Assembly: GCF_001640025.1 (NCBI RefSeq)
Contig: NC_031672.1
Coordinates: 1,240,001 to 1,304,000, forward strand
Reading direction: 5' to 3'
From: Sugiyamaella lignohabitans
Lineage: Eukaryota; Ascomycota; Dipodascomycetes; Dipodascales; Trichomonascaceae
DNA: 64,000 nucleotides
The translations under genes and the position numbers were made by a program. Shown here in pieces: positions 1 through 9,151 of this stretch; the first letter of the stretch is position 1, and each line of letters opens with the position of its first letter. The notes beneath the pieces are model-generated. The model was not told the origin of the DNA, made no database searches, and was given only the letters and a program-made list of their open reading frames with translations.

Positions 1-3000
1 CGTCAAATGCCGCTGATGCTGCTGCTGCCGCAGCTGGTGGTGGTGCTAGCGAAGATGCTGATTCAGGGAAGAAGAGAAATGCCAGTCGCAGCAGGGTCGA
101 GGTTGGAGGTTCGAGATCGGGGTCGGGGTCGGGTGGTCCTGATTCTGCTGCCTCGGGTTCGAATTCTGGTGCGAACAATGGACTGGAGACCGATACTGAT
201 ACCGATGCTGATGGTGGCGAGAATGAGAGTAATAAGGGTAATGGAGACGGTAGAGGTTACAAGTCTCGTCGCCGGAAACTTCGTGGGACCAGCAATGGCG
301 GAAGTAATGGTGGAAATGGAAGTATAAGTAGAAGTAGGAGCAGCAGCAGTAGTCGGTTGGTCGACTCGTCGCTGCTGCAGACTCCCACTCGAGAGAGACC
401 GTCTGCCGGTCTAGGACCAGGGTCGGCTACTTCATATGCTTCGAGCAGCCTGGATGACGAGTATACGTCGAGCAATGCTGGCGATGAGTCGTTTGTCGAG
501 GACGATTATGACTACGAGTTCTCGGATCGGTTTACTAATAGCAGTGTTACTAGAAGCAGTGATGACGATGAAGAGGAGGAGAGCGAGTTTGAGGAGTTTG
601 CTCGTGATGGTCCTCGAAGACATACTGCCACTGATAACCATACTCCTGATTATATGTTGTCTGGATCAAGCAGTAATCATGGAGATGACGATGAAGAGGG
701 AAAGGATTTGTCTGGTAGGACCGGGTCGGATCCATCTCATGCTATTCTGGAGAACCCTTCTCTTTCGTCCATGTCGCTTGCTAATAGCAATTCGACTCTT
801 AAGATGCCTCAGATGAGGACTCCTGATGGGTCACTAGCTTCGTGGATGTCGGTTTGTGATTCTGGAGATGTGTCTAGGGGAGTTATGAAGAATAGTGGGA
901 GAAAGACAAGTTCGAGTTCTGATAAGACTGCTAATGACGGCAATGAGAGTAATGATTATAAGGTTGATAATGATGAAGCGAGTGATGATGACGATGACGA
1001 CAATGATGGCGGCTCTGATGACGAGGTCAAGTCGACTCTGGCTGAGCTGGCATTTGCAAGAGATCTGATTGTGAAGCCACTGCCTAGTAATTATCTGATT
1101 GATTTTGCTAGTAAGTTGCTTGCCGCGAGAAAGTCGAGTAAGTTGTTCTCGTCAAAGTCCGGTTCTGTCTCATCTGATAGTATTGAGGATGAAACTGGGG
1201 ATAGAACTGATATATCCGAGGAGATTACTAAAGGTACTGCTACAGATACTGCTACAGATACAGTTAAAGATAGCAGTAAGGCTAGGGCCATATCTGATCC
1301 TGTAGCTGCGGTCTATACAGAGAGACTGATACTCCCTGTCGATTCGACTATTGGCAAACATAATCTGTTCTGGACGTATCTGCGAAACTCTGTGGGTTTC
1401 CCGTATCTCAGTCGAGCTTCTAAATCACGACCTGACCGCTCGTCTTCGTCGCTGTCTCTGTCGTCGTCTTCAACAGCCAGTTCTTTAACCTCGTCTGGAG
1501 TTCTATCAAAGAGCTCGGATCTGAATATCATTGGATTCGGTACAAATGAGCTCCATGTCATGGACAACATTCGAATTCTAGCTTCTCGTTTGCGGTGGGA
1601 AGCCTCTGGTACCAGACTTCATCTCTGTTATTGCCAGCCCAAAGTAACTAGTTCGAGTGATGAGAGTGAGCATGATATCAACTCTGATTTCAAGTCGAGA
1701 TTTACTACTAAGAATTATATTGCTGACCCTCGGTACTCTTTTGGAACCACGCTTGACCCTTCTAATACGTCTTCACCTGACTTCTCATTCGACAGTATTG
1801 CTGTCATCTATTACTCGTGTGGTGAATCACATGTCAATTTCAACCCAGTCCCCATTTATAATTTGCTCGTGGAACATAATATTCCTACGATTTGTTTGTC
1901 TGACGAGATTCTAGCTCCCGTTGAAGTTGAAAGTGCCAATTGGCATTTACTGGGTTCTGAATGTGCTCCACGGTGTGCTATTCCTGTGCTGACAACTGTA
2001 AAAGCCAGTGATTCTAAAGCCACTGCTTCGACGCCAACTGTGGAATGGAAGTCTGTACCTGTTCCCAGTAGAGCACTACGGTTTATCGAGGTCTTGGATA
2101 TCCAGCACATGTTAAACACTCAAGGCAAACGGTATCCCAAGCTGCTCAAGTCGATAACCACAGAACCGCCTATCAAGGAAATCGCCCTCACTTTCAAGAG
2201 TATGTGGAAGAGAATTATTGGGTTTATTGGTTTATTGATTTTATTTATGGTATACAGCAATATTACCGCCAGTCGTGGTATACTACCCACTAATAGTATT
2301 TCCGAGATCCAACCCAGTAGTTTAGCTCCTAGTTCGACGATATTACAATGGAGTACTGGACTAGTCCCATCTACCGTTGTAACCAGTGCTTCGAAAGTAC
2401 AACCACTTGTAGTAGAGGTCACGACTACTACAGACCAGCAGTCGAAGTCAGTCGCAATGAGCTCACAGCTTAGTACTAGTGCCGAACGGTGTCAAGATAT
2501 TGTATCTCGCAATATCCACATGGCTCTGTCGTTCCCCTTTGAATACTTTGCTCAGTGCAATTCGCTACAACCGGTGAGAGAACAGGTCCAGAAACCGCTC
2601 AAGAGAGTCAAACGGGTGCGCAATGTCTGGAAGAAATTGGCTCAAGAAGAAGGACACCCCAAGACTAGAAACGATATCCAACTCCATTCATCTTCATCTG
2701 TGTCTGACATTATCATCAGCCATGCCTATTCATCCTTCAAAGCTCTTAATGAGGTGGTGTGGGATGGAATAGCTGCCTTGGAAACGTTCCTTCTTGCCCT
2801 ACGTGAAGAAGTAGATTTTTTAGTTTCCACTGCCGTCAGCACTCTGGCTGCCGGCTACAATATTGCTGCAGACCTGATGTCAAGACGCGCTTTGGAACTA
2901 AGTTCTCACAGCAAACATGGAAATACACTTGACTTTCGCAGTTTGAACCAAAAAGTCACTAGAAATGCCCGTGCTGTCACAGACTACGTATCTAGTCTAC

Positions 3001-3734
3001 TCGAACCAGTCAATTCTCAGGTTTCTGCCCAGGCTGAACGACTTCACAAATACGTTCTGGATCCTACATACATTGCAGCTCAAAGACAATACGAAGTATA
3101 TCGCAAAGCAGTGATTATCGAATACCACCAGCTTCCTACCTACATTGACAGTCTATCACATTCACTGTCCAATGCAGCAGATGTCGCGGCCGAAGCTATA
3201 TTAAATGCCAACAAAGCTGTCAACGAGTTTGTTTCCGACACATGGCATATCACCACTAGCTGGCTGGCTGAATTCGATACTGAACACTACAAGCAGAGGA
3301 TTATATCCAACAGCAAGTACTTAGTAGAACACGGACGAGAAGCCGCTGTCAGAGTAAGTTCTCGCACGAAACAAGCACTTAACTCTGGCGCTGAGAACTC
3401 CCGGCTTATTTATAAGAACCTCCATGCGAAACTGTCAAACCACAAACTTTCTGCCAACAAACAACAGTTGAAAGCACTTTCTCAGAACAGCTGTCATCTC
3501 AGGACACGAATTAATCAAGTCAAACTGAGTAAAGGAGTTGCCGACGCACGAAAGCACATCCACTGCAAATGGAAGACATTCTACTCTGAACTCCACCGCC
3601 GCAAATCCACCGATTTCAAATGGAAACACGCCCGCAAACCCCAATCTCAATCGTCAACAACCGCTACCCGCTGGTGGAACGCCAAACAAACTCCTACCAA
3701 AGACAACACCAACCGACGGCCCAGATGGTTTTAA
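1..3734 (+). CDS. Single-pass membrane protein, 5'-truncated; possible Atg32-like mitophagy receptor
   Basis: The frame is open from base 3 to the TAA at 3732-3734, with no ATG start, so the gene begins left of the window; 1243 residues are visible. The first ~500 residues are acidic and rich in Ser/Asp/Asn, as expected for a disordered cytosolic region. A W-x-x-V motif preceded by Ser (SWMSV, about residue 281) resembles an Atg8-interacting motif. Residues ~508-700 look globular, with alternating hydrophobic strands (NIIGFGTNE, SIAVIYYSCG, NIPTICLS). One membrane segment follows (about 737-755, FIGLLILFMVY), then a ~490-residue Ser/Thr-rich and helical, basic C-terminal part. The order AIM, globular domain, single membrane span matches Atg32, but the C-terminal part is much longer than in S. 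cerevisiae Atg32. Membrane protein: fairly sure. Atg32 identity: a guess from architecture only. Confidence 0.5.
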   Translation, partial: SNAADAAAAAAGGGASEDADSGKKRNASRSRVEVGGSRSGSGSGGPDSAASGSNSGANNGLETDTDTDADGGENESNKGNGDGRGYKSRRRKLRGTSNGGSNGGNGSISRSRSSSSSRLVDSSLLQTPTRERPSAGLGPGSATSYASSSLDDEYTSSNAGDESFVEDDYDYEFSDRFTNSSVTRSSDDDEEEESEFEEFARDGPRRHTATDNHTPDYMLSGSSSNHGDDDEEGKDLSGRTGSDPSHAILENPSLSSMSLANSNSTLKMPQMRTPDGSLASWMSVCDSGDVSRGVMKNSGRKTSSSSDKTANDGNESNDYKVDNDEASDDDDDDNDGGSDDEVKSTLAELAFARDLIVKPLPSNYLIDFASKLLAARKSSKLFSSKSGSVSSDSIEDETGDRTDISEEITKGTATDTATDTVKDSSKARAISDPVAAVYTERLILPVDSTIGKHNLFWTYLRNSVGFPYLSRASKSRPDRSSSSLSLSSSSTASSLTSSGVLSKSSDLNIIGFGTNELHVMDNIRILASRLRWEASGTRLHLCYCQPKVTSSSDESEHDINSDFKSRFTTKNYIADPRYSFGTTLDPSNTSSPDFSFDSIAVIYYSCGESHVNFNPVPIYNLLVEHNIPTICLSDEILAPVEVESANWHLLGSECAPRCAIPVLTTVKASDSKATASTPTVEWKSVPVPSRALRFIEVLDIQHMLNTQGKRYPKLLKSITTEPPIKEIALTFKSMWKRIIGFIGLLILFMVYSNITASRGILPTNSISEIQPSSLAPSSTILQWSTGLVPSTVVTSASKVQPLVVEVTTTTDQQSKSVAMSSQLSTSAERCQDIVSRNIHMALSFPFEYFAQCNSLQPVREQVQKPLKRVKRVRNVWKKLAQEEGHPKTRNDIQLHSSSSVSDIIISHAYSSFKALNEVVWDGIAALETFLLALREEVDFLVSTAVSTLAAGYNIAADLMSRRALELSSHSKHGNTLDFRSLNQKVTRNARAVTDYVSSLLEPVNSQVSAQAERLHKYVLDPTYIAAQRQYEVYRKAVIIEYHQLPTYIDSLSHSLSNAADVAAEAILNANKAVNEFVSDTWHITTSWLAEFDTEHYKQRIISNSKYLVEHGREAAVRVSSRTKQALNSGAENSRLIYKNLHAKLSNHKLSANKQQLKALSQNSCHLRTRINQVKLSKGVADARKHIHCKWKTFYSELHRRKSTDFKWKHARKPQSQSSTTATRWWNAKQTPTKDNTNRRPRWF

Positions 3735-4055
3735 CTAATGCCCTCAACCGACGACAACGATACCTCATGCTCTCCACCGGCTGGAGTGTCTTTTCTATAC
3801 CGACTTAACTTATTACTACTAAATTATTATTTTTATTATCTGTCCCCACTGCCTCCGGCGGCTGGGGCTCCGCCCCAGACCCTGGTTGCTCCTGCTTCGC
3901 AGGAGTTTTCGGGGTCCGTGATGGTGAGTGAGAGCAGGGTCCGGTGCCAAGTCAGATGTGTCGACCCCTGCATCACGCGGCTGTCCGAATTGCGACAATA
4001 TGAGAGGTCAGGCCGATGTCGGCGTCCATCTTGATCTCTCATAACATCTATCAAA
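3735..4055. other. Intergenic: 3' region of the membrane protein and promoter of FMP41
   Basis: This 321-bp gap lies between two genes read on the + strand. Its left part is T-rich and holds one GC-rich element (3851-3905). The last ~150 bp should contain the FMP41 promoter; no clear TATA box is seen. Confidence 0.6.
3851..3905 (+). repeat. GC-rich hairpin element, single copy, sense to the upstream gene
   Basis: The copy starts GCCTCCGGCGGC, continues with the CTGGGGC-TCC-GCCCCAG hairpin, and ends with the second hairpin CTCCTGC-TTC-GCAGGAG. It starts 117 bp after the stop codon of the membrane protein gene. Confidence 0.95.
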
Positions 4056-4760
4056 ATGTCAACTGCTTATATCCAGAGAGCTAGAAAAATCCTCTGTATC
4101 GGTCGGAACTACGTCGACCATATCAAGGAACTCGGCAATTCCGCTCCTTCGCAACCTTTTTTCTTTTTAAAGCCTACCAGCTCGGTGCTGCTTCCAGGTC
4201 AGGGTCCTATTCTGCGTCCCAAGGGAACCAAGCTCCATTATGAGTTAGAATTGGCTGTTGTGCTCAACAAGACTCTCAAGAACATCAATCCCGAGACTTT
4301 TGGCGAAAAGGAAGCCATTGATGCTATTGAAGGATACGCTCTGGCTTTAGACCTGACTGCTCGTAACGTGCAAGACGAGGCCAAGAAGAAGGGTCTTCCC
4401 TGGTCAATTGCCAAGGGTTTCGACACATTCTGCCCATTGACTCCTTTGATTCCTAAATCCCAGATACCCGACCCCCACAATGCCCATTTGAAGCTTCTTG
4501 TCAACGGCGAAGTGCGCCAATCAGACTCCACCAACCTCATGCTGTTCCGTATCCCACGTATCCTGTCGGCAGTCAGCTCGGTCATGACTCTCGAAGCTGG
4601 AGACATTATTCTCACTGGTACACCCAAGGGTGTTGGCAGCATTGTTCCCGGAGACAACATTCGAGGTGAATTGAGTGTCGACGGCAAAGTTGTTCCCGAC
4701 GGAGTCCTTGACTTCCCTGTCGAGGAGAAGCCTGGTCCCTACGAGTACCACGAGACATAA
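4056..4760 (+). CDS. FMP41: Fumarylacetoacetate hydrolase-family protein (FAHD1/Fmp41-like)
   Basis: The protein has 234 residues, the usual length for FAHD1-type enzymes, which act on acylpyruvates and on oxaloacetate (decarboxylase/tautomerase) and are usually mitochondrial. It opens with the family signature ILCIGRNYVDH, followed by PFFFLKPTSS and the metal-binding region HYELELAVVL, and contains DLTARNVQ and LTGTPKGVG near the end. The family's acidic metal ligands appear present. ATG at 4056 has AAA before it (TCAAAATG), and there is no in-frame alternative. The gene converges on DCD1, with a 170-bp gap. Which substrate it uses here cannot be told from sequence. Confidence 0.9.
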   Translation: MSTAYIQRARKILCIGRNYVDHIKELGNSAPSQPFFFLKPTSSVLLPGQGPILRPKGTKLHYELELAVVLNKTLKNINPETFGEKEAIDAIEGYALALDLTARNVQDEAKKKGLPWSIAKGFDTFCPLTPLIPKSQIPDPHNAHLKLLVNGEVRQSDSTNLMLFRIPRILSAVSSVMTLEAGDIILTGTPKGVGSIVPGDNIRGELSVDGKVVPDGVLDFPVEEKPGPYEYHET

Positions 4761-4822
4761 ATACAATTGTCAAATAAACTGACTCCTGTATACATTGACA
4801 CACGCAGTACGATCCTAGCAAT

Positions 4823-4876
4823 CTCCTGCGAAGCAGGAGCCACGGGGTCTGGGGCGGAGCCCCAGCCGCCGGAGGC
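4823..4876 (-). repeat. GC-rich hairpin element, single copy, sense to DCD1
   Basis: This copy reads CTCCTGC-GAA-GCAGGAG and then the large hairpin on the + strand. It lies 62 bp after the FMP41 stop and 54 bp from the DCD1 stop. It is in sense orientation for DCD1 and antisense for FMP41. Confidence 0.95.
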
Positions 4877-4930
4877 AGGTAGCGACCTTAACAATGTAAA
4901 GAGAATATGCTATTTTTTAGATGGTTCGTG

Positions 4931-6004
4931 CTAGCTCATGACAATGCCGTGTTTAGGAGGAGTGTACTGTCGGAGGAGGATACCACCGGCCTCGAGGACT
5001 TTGGCGGACTCGGAGTCCATGCTGTATGACTGGGAATAGACAACTTCGCGGATGCCACTTTGGACGATTTTGATGCTACAAGTGAGACAGGGGCATGTGT
5101 TACAGTAGATAATGGCCTCGAGACCAAGACGGTCTCTGCCAGCTTCGAGGATAGCGTTTTCTTCCGCATGCAAACATAGACAAGTCGAGAGACCAGCACC
5201 CGACCCCAGAGCTTGGTTACACCGTTTGCACCCGCCTTCGTTACAATTGACGAGTCCTCTTGGAGTTCCATTATAGCCAGTAGCAACTATTCTCTTTTCT
5301 TTGACAATGACACAGCCGACTCTTCGTTTCATACAATTACTTCGTAGAGCAGCCAAGTCAGCCAATTGCATGAAGTAAGCGTCCCAAGAAGGCCGTAATC
5401 TCGTTGGATCAGTCAGGTTCAATTTGCCAATATTAACGTATAACTCAGTGATGCTGTCAGTATTATTGACAATGACGACTTGAGCTTTACTGTGTAGTTG
5501 GGCTCCACTAGCAGGGCCATACAGGTACTTGTCTCCAGCAGCTATAAATTCCTGGAAAGTCAACACATGATGATAACCAGGTTTTGTTTTTTCTTGATAC
5601 CGTTCCCATCTCAGAAGAGCAGGAGCATCGACTGCTACATGGAGGAAGAAGGGTCTTTTACACAGATCATTAAATGACTTCAGATCAGAGATCTCCACTA
5701 CGTAGTTGTTTGACCAGTTTACAGTAGCGAATTCCAGTAGAAGGTCCATCGACTGAAACTGTTCAAGAGCACCATCAGCCCGTTTTTGAGTTTCTTGTTG
5801 GGTATCAGATTCAGGGGGAGTTGGCAAATCCGAGCTGTACAGAGTTTTAACTGGAGCAGGACGTTCTAGAGACCATTTATCGACGCCATTAGTAAGATCA
5901 GAATAGCTATCAGACACGGTCAAATAAGCAAATCCCATTAACTGTAAGTATTTCCTTACAGTTTTCTTTCCGGAAGAGATGTTGCCCGACACGCCAATCA
6001 GCAT
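4931..6004 (-). CDS. DCD1: Deoxycytidylate (dCMP) deaminase
   Basis: The enzyme converts dCMP to dUMP, the precursor of dTMP. The 357-residue protein has an N-terminal P-loop-like segment (GVSGNISSGKKT), a kinase-like N-terminal region also found in fungal Dcd1, and a C-terminal zinc-dependent deaminase domain. Zinc ligands are visible: His279 and Glu281 in CLHAEENAI, and Cys306 and Cys309 in CPCLTC. The motif GYNGTPRG is typical of dCMP deaminases. The ATG at 6004 is the only start in frame before the conserved N-terminus. An ACGCGT box lies 47 bp upstream, suggesting G1/S-phase transcription. Confidence 0.96.
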   Translation of the reverse strand: MLIGVSGNISSGKKTVRKYLQLMGFAYLTVSDSYSDLTNGVDKWSLERPAPVKTLYSSDLPTPPESDTQQETQKRADGALEQFQSMDLLLEFATVNWSNNYVVEISDLKSFNDLCKRPFFLHVAVDAPALLRWERYQEKTKPGYHHVLTFQEFIAAGDKYLYGPASGAQLHSKAQVVIVNNTDSITELYVNIGKLNLTDPTRLRPSWDAYFMQLADLAALRSNCMKRRVGCVIVKEKRIVATGYNGTPRGLVNCNEGGCKRCNQALGSGAGLSTCLCLHAEENAILEAGRDRLGLEAIIYCNTCPCLTCSIKIVQSGIREVVYSQSYSMDSESAKVLEAGGILLRQYTPPKHGIVMS

Positions 6005-6050
6005 TTTAGCGGTAGATATTAAGTTAGAGGTACGAAGAAATCGCGGTCAG

Positions 6051-6056
6051 ACGCGT
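6051..6056. promoter_or_regulatory. MluI cell-cycle box (ACGCGT) upstream of DCD1
   Basis: A perfect ACGCGT lies 47 bp before the DCD1 start codon. This is the binding core of the MBF factor, which drives DNA-synthesis genes at G1/S in yeasts. The match is seen directly; its function is inferred. Confidence 0.55.
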
Positions 6057-6634
6057 GTAGTTTTCGTTTCAATGCTACTTTTAATTTACAGGTGCAGATG
6101 CATGATCGGCAATCTTATCAGTGATTTTTTGGAGATTCTGGTGGGAAATGTCTTGCCCGAGATTTATCCGAGACCAGCATGATCAAAACACGAAAATCCA
6201 AGCCCTCCATGAAACAAATGCCTCAAAACAATGTCAAAATATGATAGATGTCGGAAGGGGTCTGGCATCATCCGCTTTGGAGCCCTTGCTGTAACCGTAC
6301 CGATGCAGCGATAAGTGGATGTAAGTAAATAAGAGACCGCGAATATTTGCCGTTGATATAGCCAAGAAGCAGTCGAAAATTCTTAGAATTCAGGGAACTC
6401 TATTCCCATTCAGGAAAACCCCGTGTCATTTCGAGACTTTTTTGAGAGGCATGTGACGGGTAAATTTGGTACCAGAATCCCGTACCAATAGCGGTTGTCG
6501 GCAAATTGTTTAGGCAAGACACCGACTACCCCACAAAGGTTCCCAGTGACAGTCGACAACGGACCGACCTCCGTTGCCCAGCCTCGAATCCGCAAACCAT
6601 CTACCAATTATGATTTAAAACAACCCCACAAAAA

Positions 6635-6688
6635 CTCCTGCGAAGCAGGAGCCACGGGGTCTGGGGCGGAGCCCCAGCCGCCGGAGGC
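6635..6688 (-). repeat. GC-rich hairpin element, single copy in a divergent promoter region
   Basis: This copy has the CTCCTGC-GAA-GCAGGAG hairpin. Unlike most copies it is not near a gene 3' end but between two start codons, 379 bp before the phenol hydroxylase ATG. Confidence 0.95.
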
Positions 6689-6806
6689 CTATCCCCCCTT
6701 CTCCAGACTTCCGAACCAACTCTATGAAACAGTGGACAGGTACCCGCCCAGAGTCTACCCCGCCAAGACCGTTTTAGCGGGTCGCGAGATCTAGATCGTG
6801 GCTAAT

Positions 6807-6822
6807 CGGATAATAGAATCCG
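6807..6822. promoter_or_regulatory. CGG-N10-CCG palindrome, candidate zinc-cluster activator site
   Basis: CGGAT and ATCCG form an inverted repeat 245 bp before the phenol hydroxylase ATG. Zn2Cys6 activators bind CGG triplets in this arrangement and often control catabolic genes. A single site may be chance. Confidence 0.3.
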
Positions 6823-6983
6823 TCGATTGGAACCATTTAAGCTGCAGGGAGTGTGCTTAATCGATGGCGGATATGTGCAGTTGGAGCGGGAGGTTGGCCT
6901 GAAAATGCGGGGTAATGGATTACCCCTGAATCTTCCCAGGCATCGACCGCTAATCATGACCTTATCTATGAAACGGAATCACA

Positions 6984-6990
6984 TATAAAA
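6984..6990 (+). promoter_or_regulatory. TATA box of the phenol hydroxylase gene
   Basis: TATAAAA lies 77-83 bp before the ATG at 7067, a usual yeast distance. Confidence 0.55.
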
Positions 6991-7066
6991 AGAAGAAAGG
7001 AAGTTGGCGAGCTTCCAATCACATCATTCGTTATCAAATTCGCTTATTGAATTGTCAATTATCACA

Positions 7067-9151
7067 ATGGTTATTACTAAAGAGTCTAATGTGGATGTTC
7101 TTATTATTGGAGCAGGTCCTGCAGGGTACATGCTAGCCAACTGGCTTGCAAGAACTGGCGTCACCAATGTCCGGATTATCGACAAAAGGTCGACCGAGAT
7201 TTTCACAGGTCAGGCAGACGGTCTTCAATGTCGTACTCTGGAGATCTTCCAATCGTTTGGATTCGCGGACCGTGCTTTGAAGGAGGCTAATCACATGTTG
7301 GAGATTTGTTTCTGGGAACCTGATAAGGACGGGGTTATCCATCGTTCGGGAAGAATGCCAGACACCATTATTGGAATTTCGCGGTTCCAGCAAATGGTGA
7401 TTCATCAAGGTCGTATTGAAGCGTGGTTTACTGATGCTATAAAGAAGTGGAGTAGTGGTAAACTCGCGGTCGAGCGTCCAGTGCTTCCAGAGACTTTGGC
7501 TATTGACGAGTCTAAAGTAGATGATCCCGAAGCGTATCCAGTTAGTGTTAATCTCCGTCATCTGAAAAAGGATAACGCCCTTCCGGAGCAATTTGGATCG
7601 AAGATTTCCAACGGTCTTTTCCGGGCTTATGACGATGCTGGAGATTATAAAGGAGATGCTAATGACGAGCTTGAGACAGTTCATGCCAAGTACGTTGTTG
7701 GTACCGACGGAGCGCATTCTTGGACGAGACGACAAATTGGTATTGAGTTGGAGGGAGAAGCGACTGATTATATCTGGGGAGTGTTGGATGCAGTCCCAAT
7801 TACCAATTTCCCGGATATCAGACTCAGATGCAGTATCCATTCACAGGATTCTGGAAGTATCATGATCATTCCCAGAGAGAACGGGCTAGTGCGATTGTAT
7901 TGTCAATTGAAAGAAGCGCCACGAGACGAAGGCGATGGAAGCGCTACAGCTCGTCGAATGGACCGATCCAAGATCACGCCTGAATTCATTCTCAACACCG
8001 CCAAGAAGATCTTTGCTCCGTATACTCTGGAAGTCACCGATATCAAGTGGTATACAGGATATCAAATTGGCCAGCGAGTAGCCAAGCAGTTCCAGAAGTC
8101 CAACCGAGTATTTGTCGGAGGAGATGCTACACATACCCACTCCCCCAAAGCCGGTCAGGGAATGAACACTTCCATGTGCGACACTTTCAACCTGGGATGG
8201 AAACTGGCCCATGTAATTAAAGGACTTGCCGACCCCAGTATTCTGACTACTTACGAACAAGAACGACGACAAGTGGCTCGAGACCTGATTAATTTTGACT
8301 ATAAATTCTCGCGGTTGTTTTCCGGTAAACCCAAGTCCAAAGACTCTGACGAGGGTGTCTCACTTGAAGAGTTTAAGAAGTTCTTTGAAAAGGGCAATGA
8401 GTTTGCATCTGGAACAATTGTCGACTACGACGGGTCGATGCTCATCAACAAACCCAAGGGCGTTTCAGCCTCGAACTCTGGCCATGAGGAGTTGTACCTG
8501 AATCCACTTGCCAAAGGATGTCCAATTGGCAGACGATTCGACCAAGCGCAAGTTGTGATGCAATCCGACTGTCGACCGTACTACCTGAACGACATGATGT
8601 TATCAGACGGCCGTTGGCGAGTAGTATACTTTGCCGGCGATATCAAGCGACAGACGAAACTCTACGACTTTATGCTGAAATTCGGTAATTACCTAGACGG
8701 CAAAGATACATTTGTGAAGCGATACACGCCAGCTACCGCGCAACTCGACTCTGTAATCGAAATTCTTCTCGTCCACGCCAGCGAACGAGTTTCCGTCGAA
8801 TGGGACGAGTTCCCGACCGCGTTCCGGATCCGCGACCACAAAGAACGAATGAATTACTGGAAGATATTCGCCGACGACGACTCTTACCACGAAGGTCACG
8901 GCCATGCCTATAACAACTACGGAGTCGACCCCCTCTTCGGAGCATTTGTCGTCGTACGACCCGACGGCCACGTTGCCGATGTCCAAGAACTCACCACTCA
9001 AGGAATCGACAACATCGACAAATTCTTCTCAGCATTCATGCTCCCCCAAACACCCTCCTGGACCTCTCACGGCGGATACATCCCCAGCACCGAGCCCGAG
9101 CCGGAATGGTACGGGGAACAGGACTACGGCAAACCTCTCCTTGCCGTCTAA
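7067..9151 (+). CDS. Phenol 2-monooxygenase-like FAD-dependent aromatic hydroxylase
   Basis: The family hydroxylates phenols at the ortho position using NADPH and O2. The 694-residue protein starts with the FAD dinucleotide fold (DVLIIGAGPAG), carries the DG motif (VGTDGAHS) and the GD motif with the FAD ribityl contact (VFVGGDATHTHSPKAGQG), and ends with the ~200-residue thioredoxin-like domain typical of phenol hydroxylases. Length fits the family (about 660-700). The ATG at 7067 was chosen because it is the first in-frame ATG (context CACAATGG) and directly precedes the fold. No peroxisomal tail signal is seen, so a cytosolic location is likely. A TATA box and a possible zinc-cluster site suggest induction. 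The exact substrate is unknown. Confidence 0.9.
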   Translation: MVITKESNVDVLIIGAGPAGYMLANWLARTGVTNVRIIDKRSTEIFTGQADGLQCRTLEIFQSFGFADRALKEANHMLEICFWEPDKDGVIHRSGRMPDTIIGISRFQQMVIHQGRIEAWFTDAIKKWSSGKLAVERPVLPETLAIDESKVDDPEAYPVSVNLRHLKKDNALPEQFGSKISNGLFRAYDDAGDYKGDANDELETVHAKYVVGTDGAHSWTRRQIGIELEGEATDYIWGVLDAVPITNFPDIRLRCSIHSQDSGSIMIIPRENGLVRLYCQLKEAPRDEGDGSATARRMDRSKITPEFILNTAKKIFAPYTLEVTDIKWYTGYQIGQRVAKQFQKSNRVFVGGDATHTHSPKAGQGMNTSMCDTFNLGWKLAHVIKGLADPSILTTYEQERRQVARDLINFDYKFSRLFSGKPKSKDSDEGVSLEEFKKFFEKGNEFASGTIVDYDGSMLINKPKGVSASNSGHEELYLNPLAKGCPIGRRFDQAQVVMQSDCRPYYLNDMMLSDGRWRVVYFAGDIKRQTKLYDFMLKFGNYLDGKDTFVKRYTPATAQLDSVIEILLVHASERVSVEWDEFPTAFRIRDHKERMNYWKIFADDDSYHEGHGHAYNNYGVDPLFGAFVVVRPDGHVADVQELTTQGIDNIDKFFSAFMLPQTPSWTSHGGYIPSTEPEPEWYGEQDYGKPLLAV

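Larger units (their letters stand above)
6005..7066. other. Divergent intergenic region between DCD1 and the phenol hydroxylase gene
   Basis: About 1.06 kb, holding the promoters of both flanking genes, an MCB box near DCD1, one GC-rich element (6635-6688), a CGG-N10-CCG palindrome (6807-6822) and a TATA box (6984-6990). No ORF here has recognisable protein features. Confidence 0.7.

Noticed and set aside
7..327. 106-codon ORF at the left end
   Set aside because: Shadow frame of the truncated membrane protein gene, whose own frame is open from base 3.
7004..7066. Upstream extension of the phenol hydroxylase frame
   Set aside because: It would need a TTG start; the ATG at 7067 directly precedes the FAD fold.
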